Shown in pieces: positions 1 through 11,804 of a stretch of DNA of 64,000 nt (position 1 is the first letter of the stretch; the number at the start of each line of letters is the position of its first letter). The DNA comes from Cyrtodaria siliqua. Lineage: Eukaryota > Mollusca > Bivalvia > Adapedonta > Hiatellidae. The DNA is taken from NCBI GenBank assembly GCA_037043455.1, contig JAWPHD010005566.1:62001-126000 (forward strand). Reading direction: 5' to 3'. The notes beneath the pieces are model-generated. The model had not been told where the DNA came from, did not search any database, and saw only the letters and a list, made by a program, of their open reading frames with translations. Made by a program: the position numbers and the translations under genes.

Positions 1-19
1 ATTATTATTATTACTAGAA

Positions 20-420
20 CACACAAGGAATGTCCGTACCGTCTATGCTTTTAAAAAGTAACAAAATACCTCCAATATACGAATACCCCACTACTTCTAC
101 TATGGGGAGCGCATGGCACATATGTACCATACACGCCTTCGGCTGAAATTTAGCTCTCTAAATCAGCACTTATACTCCAAAAATATAATGGAAAATCCAT
201 TGTGTAATTGTGGGTCAAAATGTCTTGCTGTGCTGCAGACAATACACGGAAGAACGACGCATTCTAAATAATACCCTAAGGACATTGGGCATACTTAATG
301 TAAACACTACCCTACTTCTAGAGTAGAGGGCACCCCTAAAACATATAATGAAGCAAATATTTTAGTTTTCGAAGCTCTACATACATTATCAGCATAAAAC
401 GATTCGAAATTAATTGACCT
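20..420 (+). pseudogene. LINE 3' coding fragment (C-terminal Cys motif region)
   Basis: This is the C-terminal end of a non-LTR retrotransposon ORF2, without a start codon. A frame open from about 100 to 264 reads through HTRLRLKFSSLN and then NPLCNCG. This is the RLR-x-SSLN and CxCG signature that follows the reverse transcriptase domain in many animal LINEs. After the stop at 265 the homology continues in another frame (YTEERRILNNTLRTLGI), so there is at least one frameshift. The RT core is missing and the left side lies outside the window. The clade is uncertain. Function is lost. Confidence 0.55.
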
Positions 421-1034
421 TTGGCGACCAAAACGAGTAAATCACAAAACAAACTCTATTCTCTAATATCTGCTTATTTCTTTACTTGCCTATTCTTATT
501 ATTGTTTGAAAATCCTTGAACTAAAAGCCAATTTCTTTAAATATTTTTGTTGGTTCATGATTCTATAGACTTCTGATTATCTTTGTTTCAGGTCATTATG
601 TAATTATGAAAACGGATTTATATAAGTTAAAAGCTTTTCCCGTATCCACGTTTTCAAATTGTGTTATATTCATTATACTATTGTGTAACCATTACAAATG
701 TACACATATGAAAATAAAATATTGTTTAAACTGAGGTAGTCTCGTCGTTCAGACGTTTACAAATGACATCTCAAATAGTTTGACAAAAACTGATATAATG
801 CCTATTTTGCACACAATTATCATGCAATCTTTGTTTTACCACGCTTTTAAAAAAATAGATTCCTATTTCCAACTCCCTGATGATATAGCCATGCATTAAA
901 AAAATGGAAGATACCCCAATAATGTTTTAGCATTGTAATCTTAATGTTGTTGCTGGCATTTTTTCGGCATCAGTTCTTAATACTTTGTATACATATTTAA
1001 TACATTTATTTTTATTTGAGTATATAATTTTAAA
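421..1034. other. AT-rich interval, nothing recognised
   Basis: This stretch is low-complexity AT-rich sequence with no convincing ORF, RNA gene or repeat structure. Part of it may be the 3' untranslated region of the LINE fragment to its left. Confidence 0.4.
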
Positions 1035-1265
1035 TCAGCATTTCTTTATTAACACATATCTATGTGCAATCAATGTTGCCCTTCTGTAGTTAAAATCGTT
1101 TTGAGAAAATATCTTTACACACAGACTGTTTTCGCAATATTGTATTTGTGCATGTCTGGTCCTGTAAACAAAACAACACCATACGTCTGCGCCGTAATTC
1201 AAAATAGTTTTAACAGTTTTATCGAATAAATATAATTCAATATGTTTCAGAGAAGATACACCCAA
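1035..1265 (-). pseudogene. LINE reverse transcriptase C-terminal fragment
   Basis: The minus-strand frame reads LFDKTVKTILNYGADVWCC followed by an IQYCENSLCVKIF-like stretch. This matches the block just after the RT palm in animal LINEs (LFD-x2-V-x-ILxYGxExWG, then IExVxxxFCKxIL). The same block appears, better preserved, on the minus strand near 16.9 kb. Only about 75 residues survive, with no catalytic motif. The canonical W-G after YGADVW is replaced by CC. It is a 5'- and 3'-truncated relic. Confidence 0.55.
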
Positions 1266-1513
1266 TTATAAATATACCTAAACGGAAGCGGTGAATAAAA
1301 TGGGACATACCATTTTTTTCTGCACTATGGATATGGCGTCAATTCTCATGTTTGTCACCAAGAAAGGGAAAACTCAGAAGTACTGTTAAATAAATAATGT
1401 ATCGCGCTAAACTTATTCTACATACAATATTTTTTTATTTAACTGCATTTGAAGAAAAAAAATATTAATAATCATTCTGTCCATTTTCACTTTTTGACGT
1501 TTTTGACGTGATC

Positions 1514-1660
1514 ATCTCCGTGGCCGAATGGTTAACAACATCGCGTTATAAACCTTCGCCTCTCACCGCTGCGGGTTCGAATCCGACTGGGAGCTCCACT
1601 AGTGAGGAAGTGTCGATTCGTACGGATGGCGGGAGGTGTACAGTACTGGTTCTACCTTTT
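1514..1660 (+). mobile_element. SINE family A, copy 1 (tRNA-derived)
   Basis: A tRNA-like head carries a box A (TGGCCGAATGG at 1521) and a box B (GGGTTCGAATCC at 1573), the RNA polymerase III internal promoter. It is followed by a body with GGAAGTGTCGATTC, ACGGATGGCGGGAGGTGTAC and AGTACTGGTTCTACC. The body recurs at 2163-2402 (minus), 2905-3108 and 37661-37838, which makes this an interspersed family. This copy diverges after about 1656 and lacks the usual tail. Non-coding; the 74-residue frame across it is not a gene. Confidence 0.75.
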
Positions 1661-2162
1661 GTGACGACAATACCAAGACACGTAAAAGCATTTACAGTAT
1701 CTATATTCATACCATTATGTGTAAAAGTCTAATTTTGTGGTAATTAACCTCCTCTGTAAACCATTATCTTATTTCTGGACGTATTACTGATCAACACGAT
1801 ATACTTAGATAAAATATCAAAGCCTGGTTCATTTATCGGAATAAGTGATTAAGATAAGAAATAGAGCATAAGAAATGATAATTTAGGAGAACAAATATCG
1901 GTAATTGTTATGTCTGAGAGTAAAGAAGGTATAATTTAGATACAGACAAGACAAAGTAAAATCCGGCCATTCTCATGTAATCATACAAAAAAGGAGAAAA
2001 TAAGAAGCGACATGATAGAGGGACACCGTATGGATCTCGTAATACAGATATACGGCCTAGCAGCAACAAGGGAAATAACGCATAGCGTATTGAATGACAA
2101 TTCAAGAATGCGAGAGTTATTGTTCTTTGCTTTATGGTTGGCGATTTCCGCGCTGCACATTT
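1661..2162. other. No gene seen
   Basis: AT-rich spacer between two SINE copies. Short open frames here overlap SINE sequence or have no recognisable product. Confidence 0.4.
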
Positions 2163-2402
2163 TATTGTTTGTGTTTTACGTCATTTTCAACACATGCAAA
2201 GTTATATACAACGGTCGATTTTTTGAGGTGGAGGCAGACCACCCACGTTTCCTGGGTATAACCAGTACTGTAGACTTCCCGCCATCCGTTTGAATCGACA
2301 CTTCCTCATTTACAAGTCGAGCTTCCAGTGGAATTCGAACCCGCAGCGGTGAGAGGCGATGTTTTACAACGCGCCGTCGTTAACCATTCTGCCATCGAGA
2401 CG
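2163..2402 (-). mobile_element. SINE family A, copy 2 (near full length)
   Basis: This is the most complete family A copy, on the minus strand. Read 5' to 3' it has the tRNA-like head with a box B-like GGGTTCGAATTCC, then the GGAAGTGTCGATTC and ACGGATGGCGGGA blocks, then AGTACTGGTTATACCCAGG. A GGTGGTCTGCCTCCACC segment follows, and a tail of TGACGTAAAACACAAACAAT. It lies head-on to copy 1, about 500 bp away. Confidence 0.75.
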
Positions 2403-2904
2403 CTTGCACATTTTATACATGAATATATGATATTTATATGTTGGATGATGGAGATTGTCAAATTTTATTTGGATATCGATATGTAATTGATTATTACTTA
2501 AATGTGTAAATGAGATCTTGCCCATACACTGTTTATGCTATTGAAGAATATGTTAAAAAGTTTTATATTCTACATTTATTTTATTATCACATTCTTGCAA
2601 ACATATCGACATAATTCTTAAGAACAGTAAAACTGATTTGTTAGGTAGGTATTGCTAAATTTAACGATTATATAATTTGAATGCATACATCAACTTTTGC
2701 TATCGCCTTTTTCGACATTTCTTCAGGGAGTTTAGTCAAGCTAAAATTACAATGGCAAAAGCCCGTAGACAATTATTTCTTTTATTGCTTTAACATTTTT
2801 CACAATGCAAGCCCCAAAACGAAATATGTATGGACAAAAAATGTCAGCAGCATCACTAAACTACATAAAATGATAAAAATATTAAAGTGCTTTATTTTAT
2901 AATC
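2403..2904. other. No gene seen
   Basis: AT-rich interval. A 73-residue frame at 2681-2902 has no recognisable domain and runs into the next SINE; I do not regard it as a gene. Confidence 0.4.
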
Positions 2905-3108
2905 TTCTCACCGCTGCGGGTTCGAATACCACTGTGAGCTCGACTGGTAAGTGATGAAGTGTCGATTCTTACGGATGGCGGGAGGTGTACAGTACTGGTT
3001 CTACCCGGGAAAAGTGAGTGGTCTGCCTCAACCACAAAAAGAATCGACCGTCATATACACCCTGACATGTGTTGAAAATGACGTAAAACATCATACAAAC
3101 AAACTATT
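2905..3108 (+). mobile_element. SINE family A, copy 3 (5'-truncated)
   Basis: This copy starts inside the tRNA-like head just before box B (GGGTTCGAATACC) and continues through the ACGGATGGCGGGAGGTGTAC and AGTACTGGTTCTACCC blocks. It ends in the TGACGTAAAACATCATACAA tail. The truncation removes box A, so it would not have a complete pol III promoter. Confidence 0.75.
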
Positions 3109-3235
3109 ATTTTATAAACAAATAAGACTAGCAGAAAAGAATCTGTTTGATTGGTTGCTATTACCTACTGCAAACATCTGAGTGTTCATGATTTTGACTA
3201 GTTCCATAAAAACTGCATGCACTCTGTTTAATCTG

Positions 3236-3600
3236 AAATTGCACCCACCCCCACTCTGAACATTTGGGTGCCGGGCCCCCCTGGCCCCCGGCTCCTACGC
3301 CTGTGTAATGTATATGTGCATAGGTTAATGGTTTATTCATGGGCTCTAAATATACCCGTGATTGAATGTGCGTAAAATGAATTATGAGTTGGTAACTATT
3401 AACCATTTTTTTCTTCAAATTATTGGGGTGGGGGGGGGGGGGCAAAGCATACTCTGCCCCCTCCCCCACACCCACTGGGTCCCACTGGCACCCGGCTCCT
3501 ACGCCTGTGTAATGTATATGTGCATAGGTTAATGGTTTATTCATGGGTTCTAAATATACCCGTGATTGAATGTGCGTAAAATGAATTATGAGTTGGTACC
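3236..3600. repeat. Tandem duplication, 204-bp period, with G-run
   Basis: The segment beginning GGCTCCTACGCCTGTGTAAT occurs at about 3290 and again at about 3494, a 204-bp period. About 110 bp of each copy are almost identical. Between them is a poly-G run at about 3426-3442 flanked by C-rich blocks. A minus-strand frame crosses the array but simply repeats the same peptide twice and is not a gene. Confidence 0.8.
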
Positions 3601-5160
3601 TCAATTCGACGCTCCAGTTTTGGGGTTTGGCCTGGATGGTTAAAGTCGTATTGTGTCTATAGAGTTTGGATTCTCAAAATATGTAAGGCATATACAAATT
3701 ATATATCTCGTCGTCAGTAGGTTAAGAGACGGTGTTGTAAAATGTGGCTGCTTTACCGTAAAGTTTCATCAACGTCCTACAAATAGTTTCAGAGGAGAAG
3801 TTGCCACAAGTTTTCCCCATACAACTCTGTGTAAACAAAGATGGCTGCTGGTGGCCATGTTTGACATCAAATCAAAAGATTATGTTTAGGACCAACTACA
3901 TGCTGCATGTAAAGGTACCAAATCAATAACACATGGTCACCACATGTTGTATTTTTAAAATTTATTTTTAGCTGTGGTGGCCATCTTGAAGATCATGCCA
4001 ATCTGATACTTACATAGGACCAACTAGACATCTAGAGCAACATTTTTGTAAAGTTTCATGAAAATCCATCAAATACGTTCAGAGGAGTAGTTTTCCCTGT
4101 ATAACTCTATGTAAACACAGAAGCCGGCTGGCTGCCATTAAAAATGAATTTTGTTTGCGACCAACTACATGTCATTTCAATCAATTTGGGAAAACTTCGA
4201 ATCAATACACCTTATGGTTTTTAAGCAGTAGTCACCACAGCATTGTATTCATAAAATCTGTTTTAGCTGTTTCCAACGTGATTTTTACAAAGGACCAACT
4301 AGACATCATGAGCAACATCCCTGTAATGTTTAATGAAAATCCATTAAGATGTTTCAGAGAAGTAGTGGCCACACGTTTTTGGTATATAACGCTATGTAAA
4401 CAAAGATGTCCGCTGGCGGCCATGTTTGAAATCAAATAAAACTGAATTTTGTTTAGGACCAACCTCATGTCATGCCATCAATTTGGTAAAGCTTTCAAAT
4501 CAATAACCATAATTGTTTTTAAAAGAAATCGTTACAAAATTGCCTTTATAACATCTATTTTTAGTGTGGCGACTATCTTGAAATTTCGGCCAACCTGAGT
4601 TTTACTAAGGACCAACTAGAGATGAAGAGCAACATTTCTGTATAGTTTCGGGAAATGCATAAAATAGTTTCTGAGTAGTAGTCACCACAAGTGTTTCCTA
4701 TACAACTATGTAAACAAAGATGTCTGCAGGCGACCATGTTTGAAATCGAATGCAACTGTATTTTGTTTAGGACCAACTTCATGACATGCCAATCAATTTG
4801 GCTAAGCTTCCAAATGAATACCCCTAATGGTTTATAAGCAGTAGTCGCCACAAAATTGTATTTTTAAAATCTATTTTAGCTGACGGGAATTTCCGGTCGA
4901 CACGACTTAGGGTCAACTTGACAACAAGAGAAACATTCCTGAAAAGATTCAAGAAAATCCATCGGGTAGTTTCAGAGAAATTGTCCCCACAAGTGTTTCC
5001 TATATAACTCTATGTAAACAAAGATGGTCGCTGGCAGCCATGTTTGACATCGAATCGAAATGAATTTTGTTTAGAGCCAAATACATGTCATGCCCATTTT
5101 GATAAAAGTTCCAAATCAATACAATTTACGGTATTTAAGAAGTAGTCGCCCCAAAATTGT
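3601..5160. repeat. Diverged tandem array, about 280-315 bp unit
   Basis: Five or so imperfect copies of a unit carry TTTAGGACCAACTA, GTAGTCACCACA and AAACAAAGATGGC...GGCCATGTTTGA landmarks. The GGCCATGTTTGA landmark recurs at about 3854, 4134 (degenerate), 4419, 4733 and 5037, so spacing ranges from 280 to 315 bp. One more partial unit lies at 5775-5935, beyond an inserted array. The short ORFs on both strands are translations of the repeat. Confidence 0.75.
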
Positions 5161-5770
5161 ATTTTTATAATAGTCGCACTGTCCGTCCACCCGTCCGTTC
5201 GTTCGTTCGTACAATCGTGTCGCGCATAAAATTCAGGTCCGTGGCTCCAAGGTCAAGGTCACACTTAGAGGTCAAAGGTCAAAATAAAGTGCTTTCGTGT
5301 CCGGTTAATAACTCTGACATTCTTGCACAGATTTTCAAATAACTTGGCACAAGTGCTCACCACAACAAGACGACGTGTCGCGCACAAAATCCAGGTCTGT
5401 GGCTCCAAGGTCGAGGTCAGTTTTAGAGGTCAAATGTCAAATCGTGTCCGATCAATAACTCCAGCATTCCTTGACGGATTTTGAAATAACTTGACACAAG
5501 TGCTCACCCCAACAACAAGATCTGTCGCACAAAATACAGGTCCGTGGCTCCAAGGTCCAGGTCACACTTAGAGGTAATGGTCAAAATGAAGTGCTTCTGT
5601 GTCCGGTTAATAACTCTGACATTCATGCACACATTTTCAAATAACTTGGCACAAGTGCTCACCACAACAACACGACGTGTCGAGCACAAAATCCAGGTAC
5701 GTGGCTCCAAGGTCAAGGTCACACTTACAGCTCAAAGTTCACTTCGGGGCATTTGTCACTTACAGTGACA
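5161..5770. repeat. Tandem array, about 145-158 bp unit, with GTTC tract
   Basis: Four copies of a unit marked by GTGGCTCCAAGGTCAAGGTC (5239, 5397, 5542, 5699, approximately) and ACTTGGCACAAGTGCTCACC. It begins with a GTCC/GTTCGTTC tract at about 5180-5212. It splits the surrounding 280-315 bp array, which resumes at 5775, so it is probably a later insertion or an internal module of a composite repeat. Confidence 0.7.
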
Positions 5771-6737
5771 TTTCTTGTTATAATCTATTTTTAGTTTTGG
5801 CAGCCATTTTGGATTTCACATCAACCTAAAAGTTTTGCTAGGATCAACTAGACCTTATGGACAACATTCCTGTAAATTTTCAGGAAAACACATCCAGTTC
5901 GTTCAGAGGAGTAGTCGCCACAAAACACTTATACAGACGGACGGACGACGGACAACGCACCACGGCATAAACTCTGCTGATCTTTTTTAATCAGAAGAGC
6001 TAAAAACCAAAATCGCCGTGTATTCCCGTAAGAGTTTGAAGTTTGTTACACTGTGCGATTGATGAACTATATGTATCCACTTATTGATCAGTGATGTGTT
6101 CCGGACATTAGCTATATATATTTCGTCACTCTTTGTTTTTCATTATTTGTGTTACTGATTACGGATAACCATTTATTATAAGTGATTGTTTGTGTTGTAA
6201 CGTGCGAAACCTTTGCTACATTTCATTTTGTAGAATGTGTTAGGGTTTAAATTGTATTCACTCGAAAGTGATACAAAACAATGTGATTAGAAAAAAACGT
6301 CGTAAATATGGCATTTATTTTCCATCTTTTACTGTTGACGGCAATTTGTTCATCACATATTCATAAGTTGAAAAAGTTATAAAAATTATACAGTGTTTAC
6401 TCATCCCTTCTACAGCCCTTTCGTTTTTTGTAAAGTTATTGTGTGTTGTAGCCCCCGATGAAGACGTAAAGTCGAACTCGTTCGCACGTGTGTTTGTGTC
6501 AATGTGTATGATTAAAATTGCTAAGAGCTGCTTATGCGGATGCGTCTTCTTACAAGTCTATTGTTTCAGTGTCGCAATAGGTTCGCGTGCTTTACGTAAT
6601 AGATAAAGTAGCTATCCCGACAACAACAGCCAAATATTACAACATATATACACCGTTTCTAAACCTACTGAGGACGAGATAAATATATAATATATATCTG
6701 TGCATAATTTGATATATTACATAATTATTTGTATATA
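5771..6737. other. End of diverged array, then no gene seen
   Basis: To about 5935 this is the last partial unit of the older array, ending in an ACGGACGGACGACGGAC tract. From there to 6737 the sequence is AT-rich and I see no gene. Confidence 0.45.
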
Positions 6738-6838
6738 GGATAGAGGCTATGAAGAAAAATCTTTACCAAAGAAGAAAGCGAACGTACCAACCGACCGCGT
6801 TTCTTAATAGTGAAGATTTCTCTTCATAGGCTCTATCC
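6738..6838. repeat. Hairpin-type inverted repeat, 29-bp arms
   Basis: GGATAGAGGCTATGAAGAAA (6738) is mirrored by the reverse complement ending at 6838, with about three mismatches over 29 bp. The spacer is about 43 bp. It may be a small foldback element or MITE end pair; no second copy was found in the window. Confidence 0.6.
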
Positions 6839-7189
6839 GGTTTTTATCTTAACACTTCTATCCAGTGTTTGCCATAGATTTAAAAATAGTCTCTAAATAG
6901 GTCACGCTCTAAACCATGAAGAACGATGGTAGTAAATTCTTCATAAATAAATGTAGCCAGTATTTGAAATTCTGAGCCATCTGACTGGGTAAACGCTAAA
7001 GACACACTATAACCGCCTTTGGTGTTTACCCTAGTTTTTAAACCATAACAATAAGTATCATCATCATATAAGAGTTACCGTGCTTTCTGGAGCACATGTT
7101 TTCTGCATGCCGTATTTAGGGGCGCTGTTCAAGAATGTATGATGCATAACTTTTGTCATTAATTAGAGTGTAAATATGGAAAGTTTGGT
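6839..7189. other. No gene seen
   Basis: Unremarkable AT-rich sequence without supported ORFs or repeats. Confidence 0.4.
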
Positions 7190-7545
7190 GAAGACGTGAA
7201 AAGGTAACACACGTTGAGTTTTACAAACAAAAAGGACCGCTGAGACAAGCAGAATTTTATCTTTGTGTATGACCTAGATATTCATGGTAAGATCACGTGA
7301 TCAATGTCATGACGTATAAGTATTTAACATGTGATGAAGAGAAATTATAACCAACGGTATATTTTCAAGACGAAAAAAAGGCATTTGAACCCAGGTTTTT
7401 ACCTTTTTGTATGACCTTAAAATTATACATTGGTAAAATCACGTGACTATTGCCATGAACATTTATACATTGCAAGTTTGATGAAGAAATATGAAGAAAT
7501 TAAAAAATAGCCAACATTACGTTTTATGATGTCACAGTACTTGGT
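7190..7545. repeat. Diverged direct duplication, about 180 bp
   Basis: Two diverged copies share TTTTTGTATGACCT / TTTGTGTATGACCT, GGTAAGATCACGTGA / GGTAAAATCACGTGA and ATGAAGAGAAATTATAACCAA / ATGAAGAAATTAAAAAATAG landmarks. This is a low-copy relic of the diverged arrays seen elsewhere. Confidence 0.5.
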
Positions 7546-7549
7546 TTTT

Positions 7550-7800
7550 AGCTCTACTGATCAAGAGCCAGTAGAGCTATGTCATTGTTGTTCGTCGTCA
7601 GTAATCTTTCGTCCATCCGCTAACTTTTTGATGCTATTCATTTTACACCCGAAGAGCTCTTCGATCTGACGGACAGAACGCGTCCTGATGGACAACAAAT
7701 GACACCCAAAACAAATCTGTGGACAAAAAAAAAACACCGGACATAAAGCAAATCGCCGACAAAAGTGTTCAGTGTTCGGCACACACGAACACGCCTACAC
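7550..7800. repeat. Fragment of the GCTCTACTGGCC-type repeat
   Basis: It starts with TTAGCTCTACTGATCAAGAG and AGTAGAGCT, the same hairpin-like start seen at 37,310 and in the arrays near 22 kb, followed by a GTCCATCC-rich region. A short minus-strand frame here is not supported as a gene. Confidence 0.45.
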
Positions 7801-7830
7801 AGATGTGTACAGTGTTACAGGGTCGTAGCT

Positions 7831-8149
7831 TTAAAGGGACACGCGGCAATCTTGAAGTTTTTCTCAAGCATTAAAATATGCGTATCGATTTATTAATCCA
7901 TTATTCTTTTGACTTTAAACCTACTTGCATACAATTAAATAAAGTTTTGTGTTTTTATTTTTTTTCTTAATCTAACATAGAGTTTAATATATTATTGGTG
8001 CAATATTATCAACAGTTAGTAATATGCACAAGTTGCTTTATACTATTCTTGCAATTATTATTACTGATTGAACAAATGCAAGATATGTAGAAAAACTAAC
8101 GAGACGCTTCAAGTTTTTCAAAAATCAAGATTGCCGTGTGTTCATTTAA
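7831..8149. mobile_element. TTAA-type MITE family Q, copy 1
   Basis: A 319-bp non-autonomous DNA element. The left end reads TTAAAGGGACACGCGGCAAT, and the right end is its diverged inverse, with ATTGCCGTGTG before TTCATTTAA. TTAA at both edges fits a piggyBac-like target site, as known for that superfamily. The interior has TATTACTGATTG and ATTTATTAATCC landmarks that recur near 48.7 kb and 54.6 kb. It has no coding capacity. Confidence 0.7.
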
Positions 8150-8650
8150 GTACATAACATTTTATAACAGAGGAAACATCAACTTAAGACAAATACAGTA
8201 TGGATCCATCAAGTATAAAACCAACCGTGAAAACTCGGCCAATCACGTATTTTTTCGGGACCATGCCTCGTGTGTGTATCGACGGATCGGTATGTTCAAA
8301 ACTTTGGCTGTTTTTAGCCTGAAGGCAACGGGGCAGAATATAGCTATATTAACAACATGTCCGTTAGCCACACGTGCTGGTGTAGGATTTGCGTTTCATG
8401 TTTGTTATGAAGGTTTAATCATTGCTTTCATGCGGTGAACTGTAAATGGATTAATTTTGACTAAATGACAAAGCAAAACTTTGATGACAGATTTGATTTT
8501 GAATGCAAATTTATTTTGGCTGTAATCTAAGGCAAGCCGTACTAGTATCACGTAACCAATATGGAAACCTTCTAGATACATTCGAGAAATGGTTCAAAGA
8601 AGTTATCGAGATGTTGCGAATGGTATAAATGCAGGCATATATGTATATAT
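8150..8650. other. No supported gene
   Basis: A 100-residue frame starts inside the preceding MITE (8136) and runs to 8438. It has no recognisable domain, and its start lies in repeat sequence, so I do not call it. The rest is AT-rich. Confidence 0.4.
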
Positions 8651-9014
8651 AGAGGATCTTACATGAGTACTCATTCATTATTGAATTTATTAAACGAGTT
8701 GGTAAAATGATATAATGCGAGGCTCTTGCCGAGCATTATATCAATTTTGCTGACGAGTTTAATAAATTCAATAATGAATGAGAACGAATGTTAGATTCTA
8801 TTTATCACATAACACACATATCGACTTTTATTGAATTTTACGTGTCGCTTTAACACGCGAAACCGACATAAACCGTGGGAATTGGATCATAGTCAATATC
8901 AATTTTTTTTGGACAGCGCATACTAAGCTTATTTGCATATCTATACAACTAGTGGTATATCGAAAATATAGAATGGTGCTATTCCACTCCCACACCGTAA
9001 GTTATGTGATAAAT
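8651..9014 (+). mobile_element. Composite palindromic MITE family P, copy 1
   Basis: About 364 bp running from AGAGGATCTTACATGAGTAC to GTTATGTGATAAAT. It contains two nested palindromes. The outer hairpin is made of TTGAATTTATTAAACGAG and its inverse around GATATAATGCGAGGCTCTTG. A second segment is bounded by TTTATCACATAAC and GTTATGTGATAAA. Copies lie at 15311-15652 (inverted) and 31440-31675 (internally changed). No coding capacity. Confidence 0.75.
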
Positions 9015-9655
9015 GTAAATATATCAGGATATATTGCGTTTCCTCCCGAGATTCCTGAACACAGAAGTATTTGATTACGGATTATTTTCAAGTGAAAGAA
9101 GTTACCGTGAAAAAATATTGATTACGGATTATTTGATAGTGTTACAAGATTCCGTAAAACAATTATAGATAACGGATTATGTTCATATGCAAGAAAGTCC
9201 AATAATAATGCATAAAAAGTATAGTATAACGTCACGTAGTGCTTGTACCTTAACGGAGATGATAGAAACATTGTGTCAGGTATATGTGTATAATATTACC
9301 GTCAAATTTGCATTAAATCCCCCGATGTACCCAGCCGTTAATAGAAACAACTGATTAGAAACGTACGCTTCGTTAAAAAGGCACGCTGACATTTTAACTG
9401 ACTTGCTTACCTAAACATTTGGATTTGCACATTTCCTGTGTTGTGCTTAGCGTCGTCGCAGCATATAGGATATACAGCGTAATTAGTACACAACTATTTA
9501 TTCGGCATAGTGTGTAGAGTTTAATTTTATTGTTTATTTGTTAGCGTAATTCTCTAAGTTGTAACGCTTTCTAGTGCTTCGTCAACTGTTGCAGTTTATG
9601 TGTTAATATTTTTAAAGCATTTTCTGCCTTTAATAAATACTGACCAGGAAGATCG
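9015..9655. other. No gene seen
   Basis: AT-rich sequence with a loosely repeated GATTACGGATTAT motif (about 9072, 9118 and 9165). No supported coding sequence. Confidence 0.4.
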
Positions 9656-10290
9656 TTTGGTAGCAACACGCACAACCAAGAGAATAAAGTTTCAGACTCT
9701 GTTTTATTGAGTCTGGTCATGAGGGATAATGTAAGAAGAAACACCTCTCACGCCCCCTAGCACCGGTTTAAGTGGTATTCTGCTTCAAAGCCACCTACAT
9801 TGGTCTCGTTGATCCTAAAGGACTAGTAAACATAACACTACTGATTACGCCACCAACTCGAAAAGGTTATATGGCTCAAACAAGAATGACATTTCCAGGC
9901 CCATCCTCTATTTACATCGAAATAACTATTCAGAATTAAGCCTAGTCTGCTACTTTTATCTCTTGTTTGTGTTTGTCGCTTCAAAGGGATCCGCTTTACA
10001 GCATTTATTGACATCACACTAGCGTTTGTTTAGTGCTGTGTGGCGACCGTAAAATGTTGCCCCGACTACAAATCAGTAGTGTTATTACTTACTGGTCCTT
10101 TGTGATCATCAAGCCCATTCTTGTGACTTGATAGTAGAATATCGCTTAAGCCGGTGCTAGGAGGCGTGAGAGGTGTTGCACTTTACATTACCTCTCATGA
10201 AAAGACTCAATAAAACCGAGTCTGCTACTTTGTTCTCTTGTTTATGTTTGTTGCTTCCAATGGGTCCCCTTTTCAGTATTTAGAACCGTC
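9656..10290. repeat. Repeat family Y, two arms in inverted orientation
   Basis: The left arm (about 9660-9846) is the reverse complement of the right arm (about 10070-10257). Shared landmarks in the right-arm orientation are GTTATTACTTACTGGTCCTT, CTTAAGCCGGTGCTAGGAGG, GAGAGGTGTTGCA and ACTCAATAAAACCGAGTCTG. The spacer holds part of another unit in the right-arm orientation. The same family is found as diverged tandem copies at 44740-45475. It resembles the PLE 3' untranslated regions (CTAGAACCGGTTTAAAC) and may derive from them. Confidence 0.6.
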
Positions 10291-11800
10291 TCACATGCGG
10301 AACTGCATAGATGCTGCAAATTATGTTGTAAACATTCCATTTTTCGCTGGAACCTCGATCATAGTTTTCTGCCACCACTCAAGAGGAAAATGGTCCTTTA
10401 GAAACAATAATGACAATAATAGTCCTATAAAAACCGCAGCATCCAAACGCAATGACACCGTAGGTCCGCACTGTATCCCCAATTTAAATCCAATTAGCAA
10501 ATTAAATAATCATTGACCATAACACTATATAGCATAAACAGTGGTCAAGACAGGGTTACAGACTTGGCACAGTGGCAAAAAGGGCCAATGGGGAGGTGGT
10601 CATGGGTTGTGTGGGGGGTGGGGAGAGGTGGGGGGGGGGGGGGGGGGTGGTTGAGGGGGGTGGAGGTTAAACCAGGTTCTAGGGTGCACTCACTTGTGTG
10701 TAAACAGCTGAGGTGAATAAGAGGGTTAACTAATTAGCAGACATGTAACAGATGTCTGACATGGACACCTAAATTACGTATTTACAAAAAACATGTTACA
10801 TTGTGAGTATATATTGACAATGTAACAGACGTATTCATTCCGTACATACGAATTCGGATAAGTCAATTAACAACAATGTATAATTTGATTGATATAGAAT
10901 TAACAAAACGTTTCAAGAAACACTAATGCACTTGTATTGGGTGAACGCAATGACAAAGACAAATCCATCATAATAAGTTCCGACAAAACGAAGATAGTCT
11001 AAACTATAAAAGATGATTAAGAGGAGATTACAGAAGTAAGAAATATTCTAGTACCACGAATGTATGACAACTGACCAGAAAAAACGATGATTGAGATGTT
11101 AAGCAATCAAAAGTACTAAGCGTAACCGGACACACAGAGACACATGAAAGCAAGGAATACATTTAAAGCGCATAGGCAATCCAAATCAAACAAAACACAG
11201 TCATTTATAGATGAAATCGGAAAGGATAACATATTCATAAAAAACACAAAAACATTTAAATTAAGATGTTTCATTCTTGTTTCTAATCTCTTTTAACATA
11301 TTCGTCTAAAATGCCTAAGATCTAGAGGTCTGCATTCTGATTCATGTCTAGAACTTAAACATATTTTGACATATTAAAAAGTTAAAACCTGTCGACAACT
11401 TAAATTAGAATTTGACAACGAGAGATTTTATAGACTCGTTTTCATAATGTCTTTTGGCCGAACATTTGGTCAGTCTTTACTATTTACGAAACAACCTACA
11501 TGAGTCGGATATCAAAGCTGTTTGCCGCACTGAAAGACCATATATTTTATAACACAGATTCTGTACAACGTAGGCAAAACTTCCTTCCTATTCATAGTCT
11601 TGATACGTTTGGTATCACGTTCCGGGAGATCATGCCTAAGTGTATATTTAATGTATCGATTATATTCTATATCAGCCTCACGACATGACTGAACTCTTAT
11701 TTATGTCATCGCTGGTTACTATAGGATCGTGCGTAGGTACTGTATTTTTGACCTTATCATCACTGGCGATATTACTTAATTGATGTATATTTTTGGTTAG
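10291..11800. other. PLE 3'-UTR-like stretch and G-run; otherwise no gene
   Basis: From about 10395 to 10700 the sequence resembles the insert at 13690-13860 and ends in AACCAGGTTCTAGGGTGCAC, the landmark of the PLE 3' untranslated region on the minus strand. It is interrupted by a G-rich run at about 10610-10660. From 10720 to 11800 it is AT-rich; the short frames there have no recognisable product. Confidence 0.4.
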
Positions 11801-11804
11801 AGAT

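Noticed and set aside
3161..3604. 147-residue minus-strand ORF with internal peptide repeat
   Set aside because: It is the translation of the 204-bp tandem duplication and its poly-G/C runs.
6440..6500. Hammerhead-ribozyme-like core (CCGATGAAGACGTAAAGTCGAA)
   Set aside because: PLEs can carry hammerhead ribozymes and the string resembles CUGAUGA-stem-GAA. The U of the core is changed, no stems I and III could be drawn, and no PLE sequence is adjacent.
8136..8438. 100-residue ORF
   Set aside because: It begins inside a MITE terminus and has no recognisable domain or coding bias.
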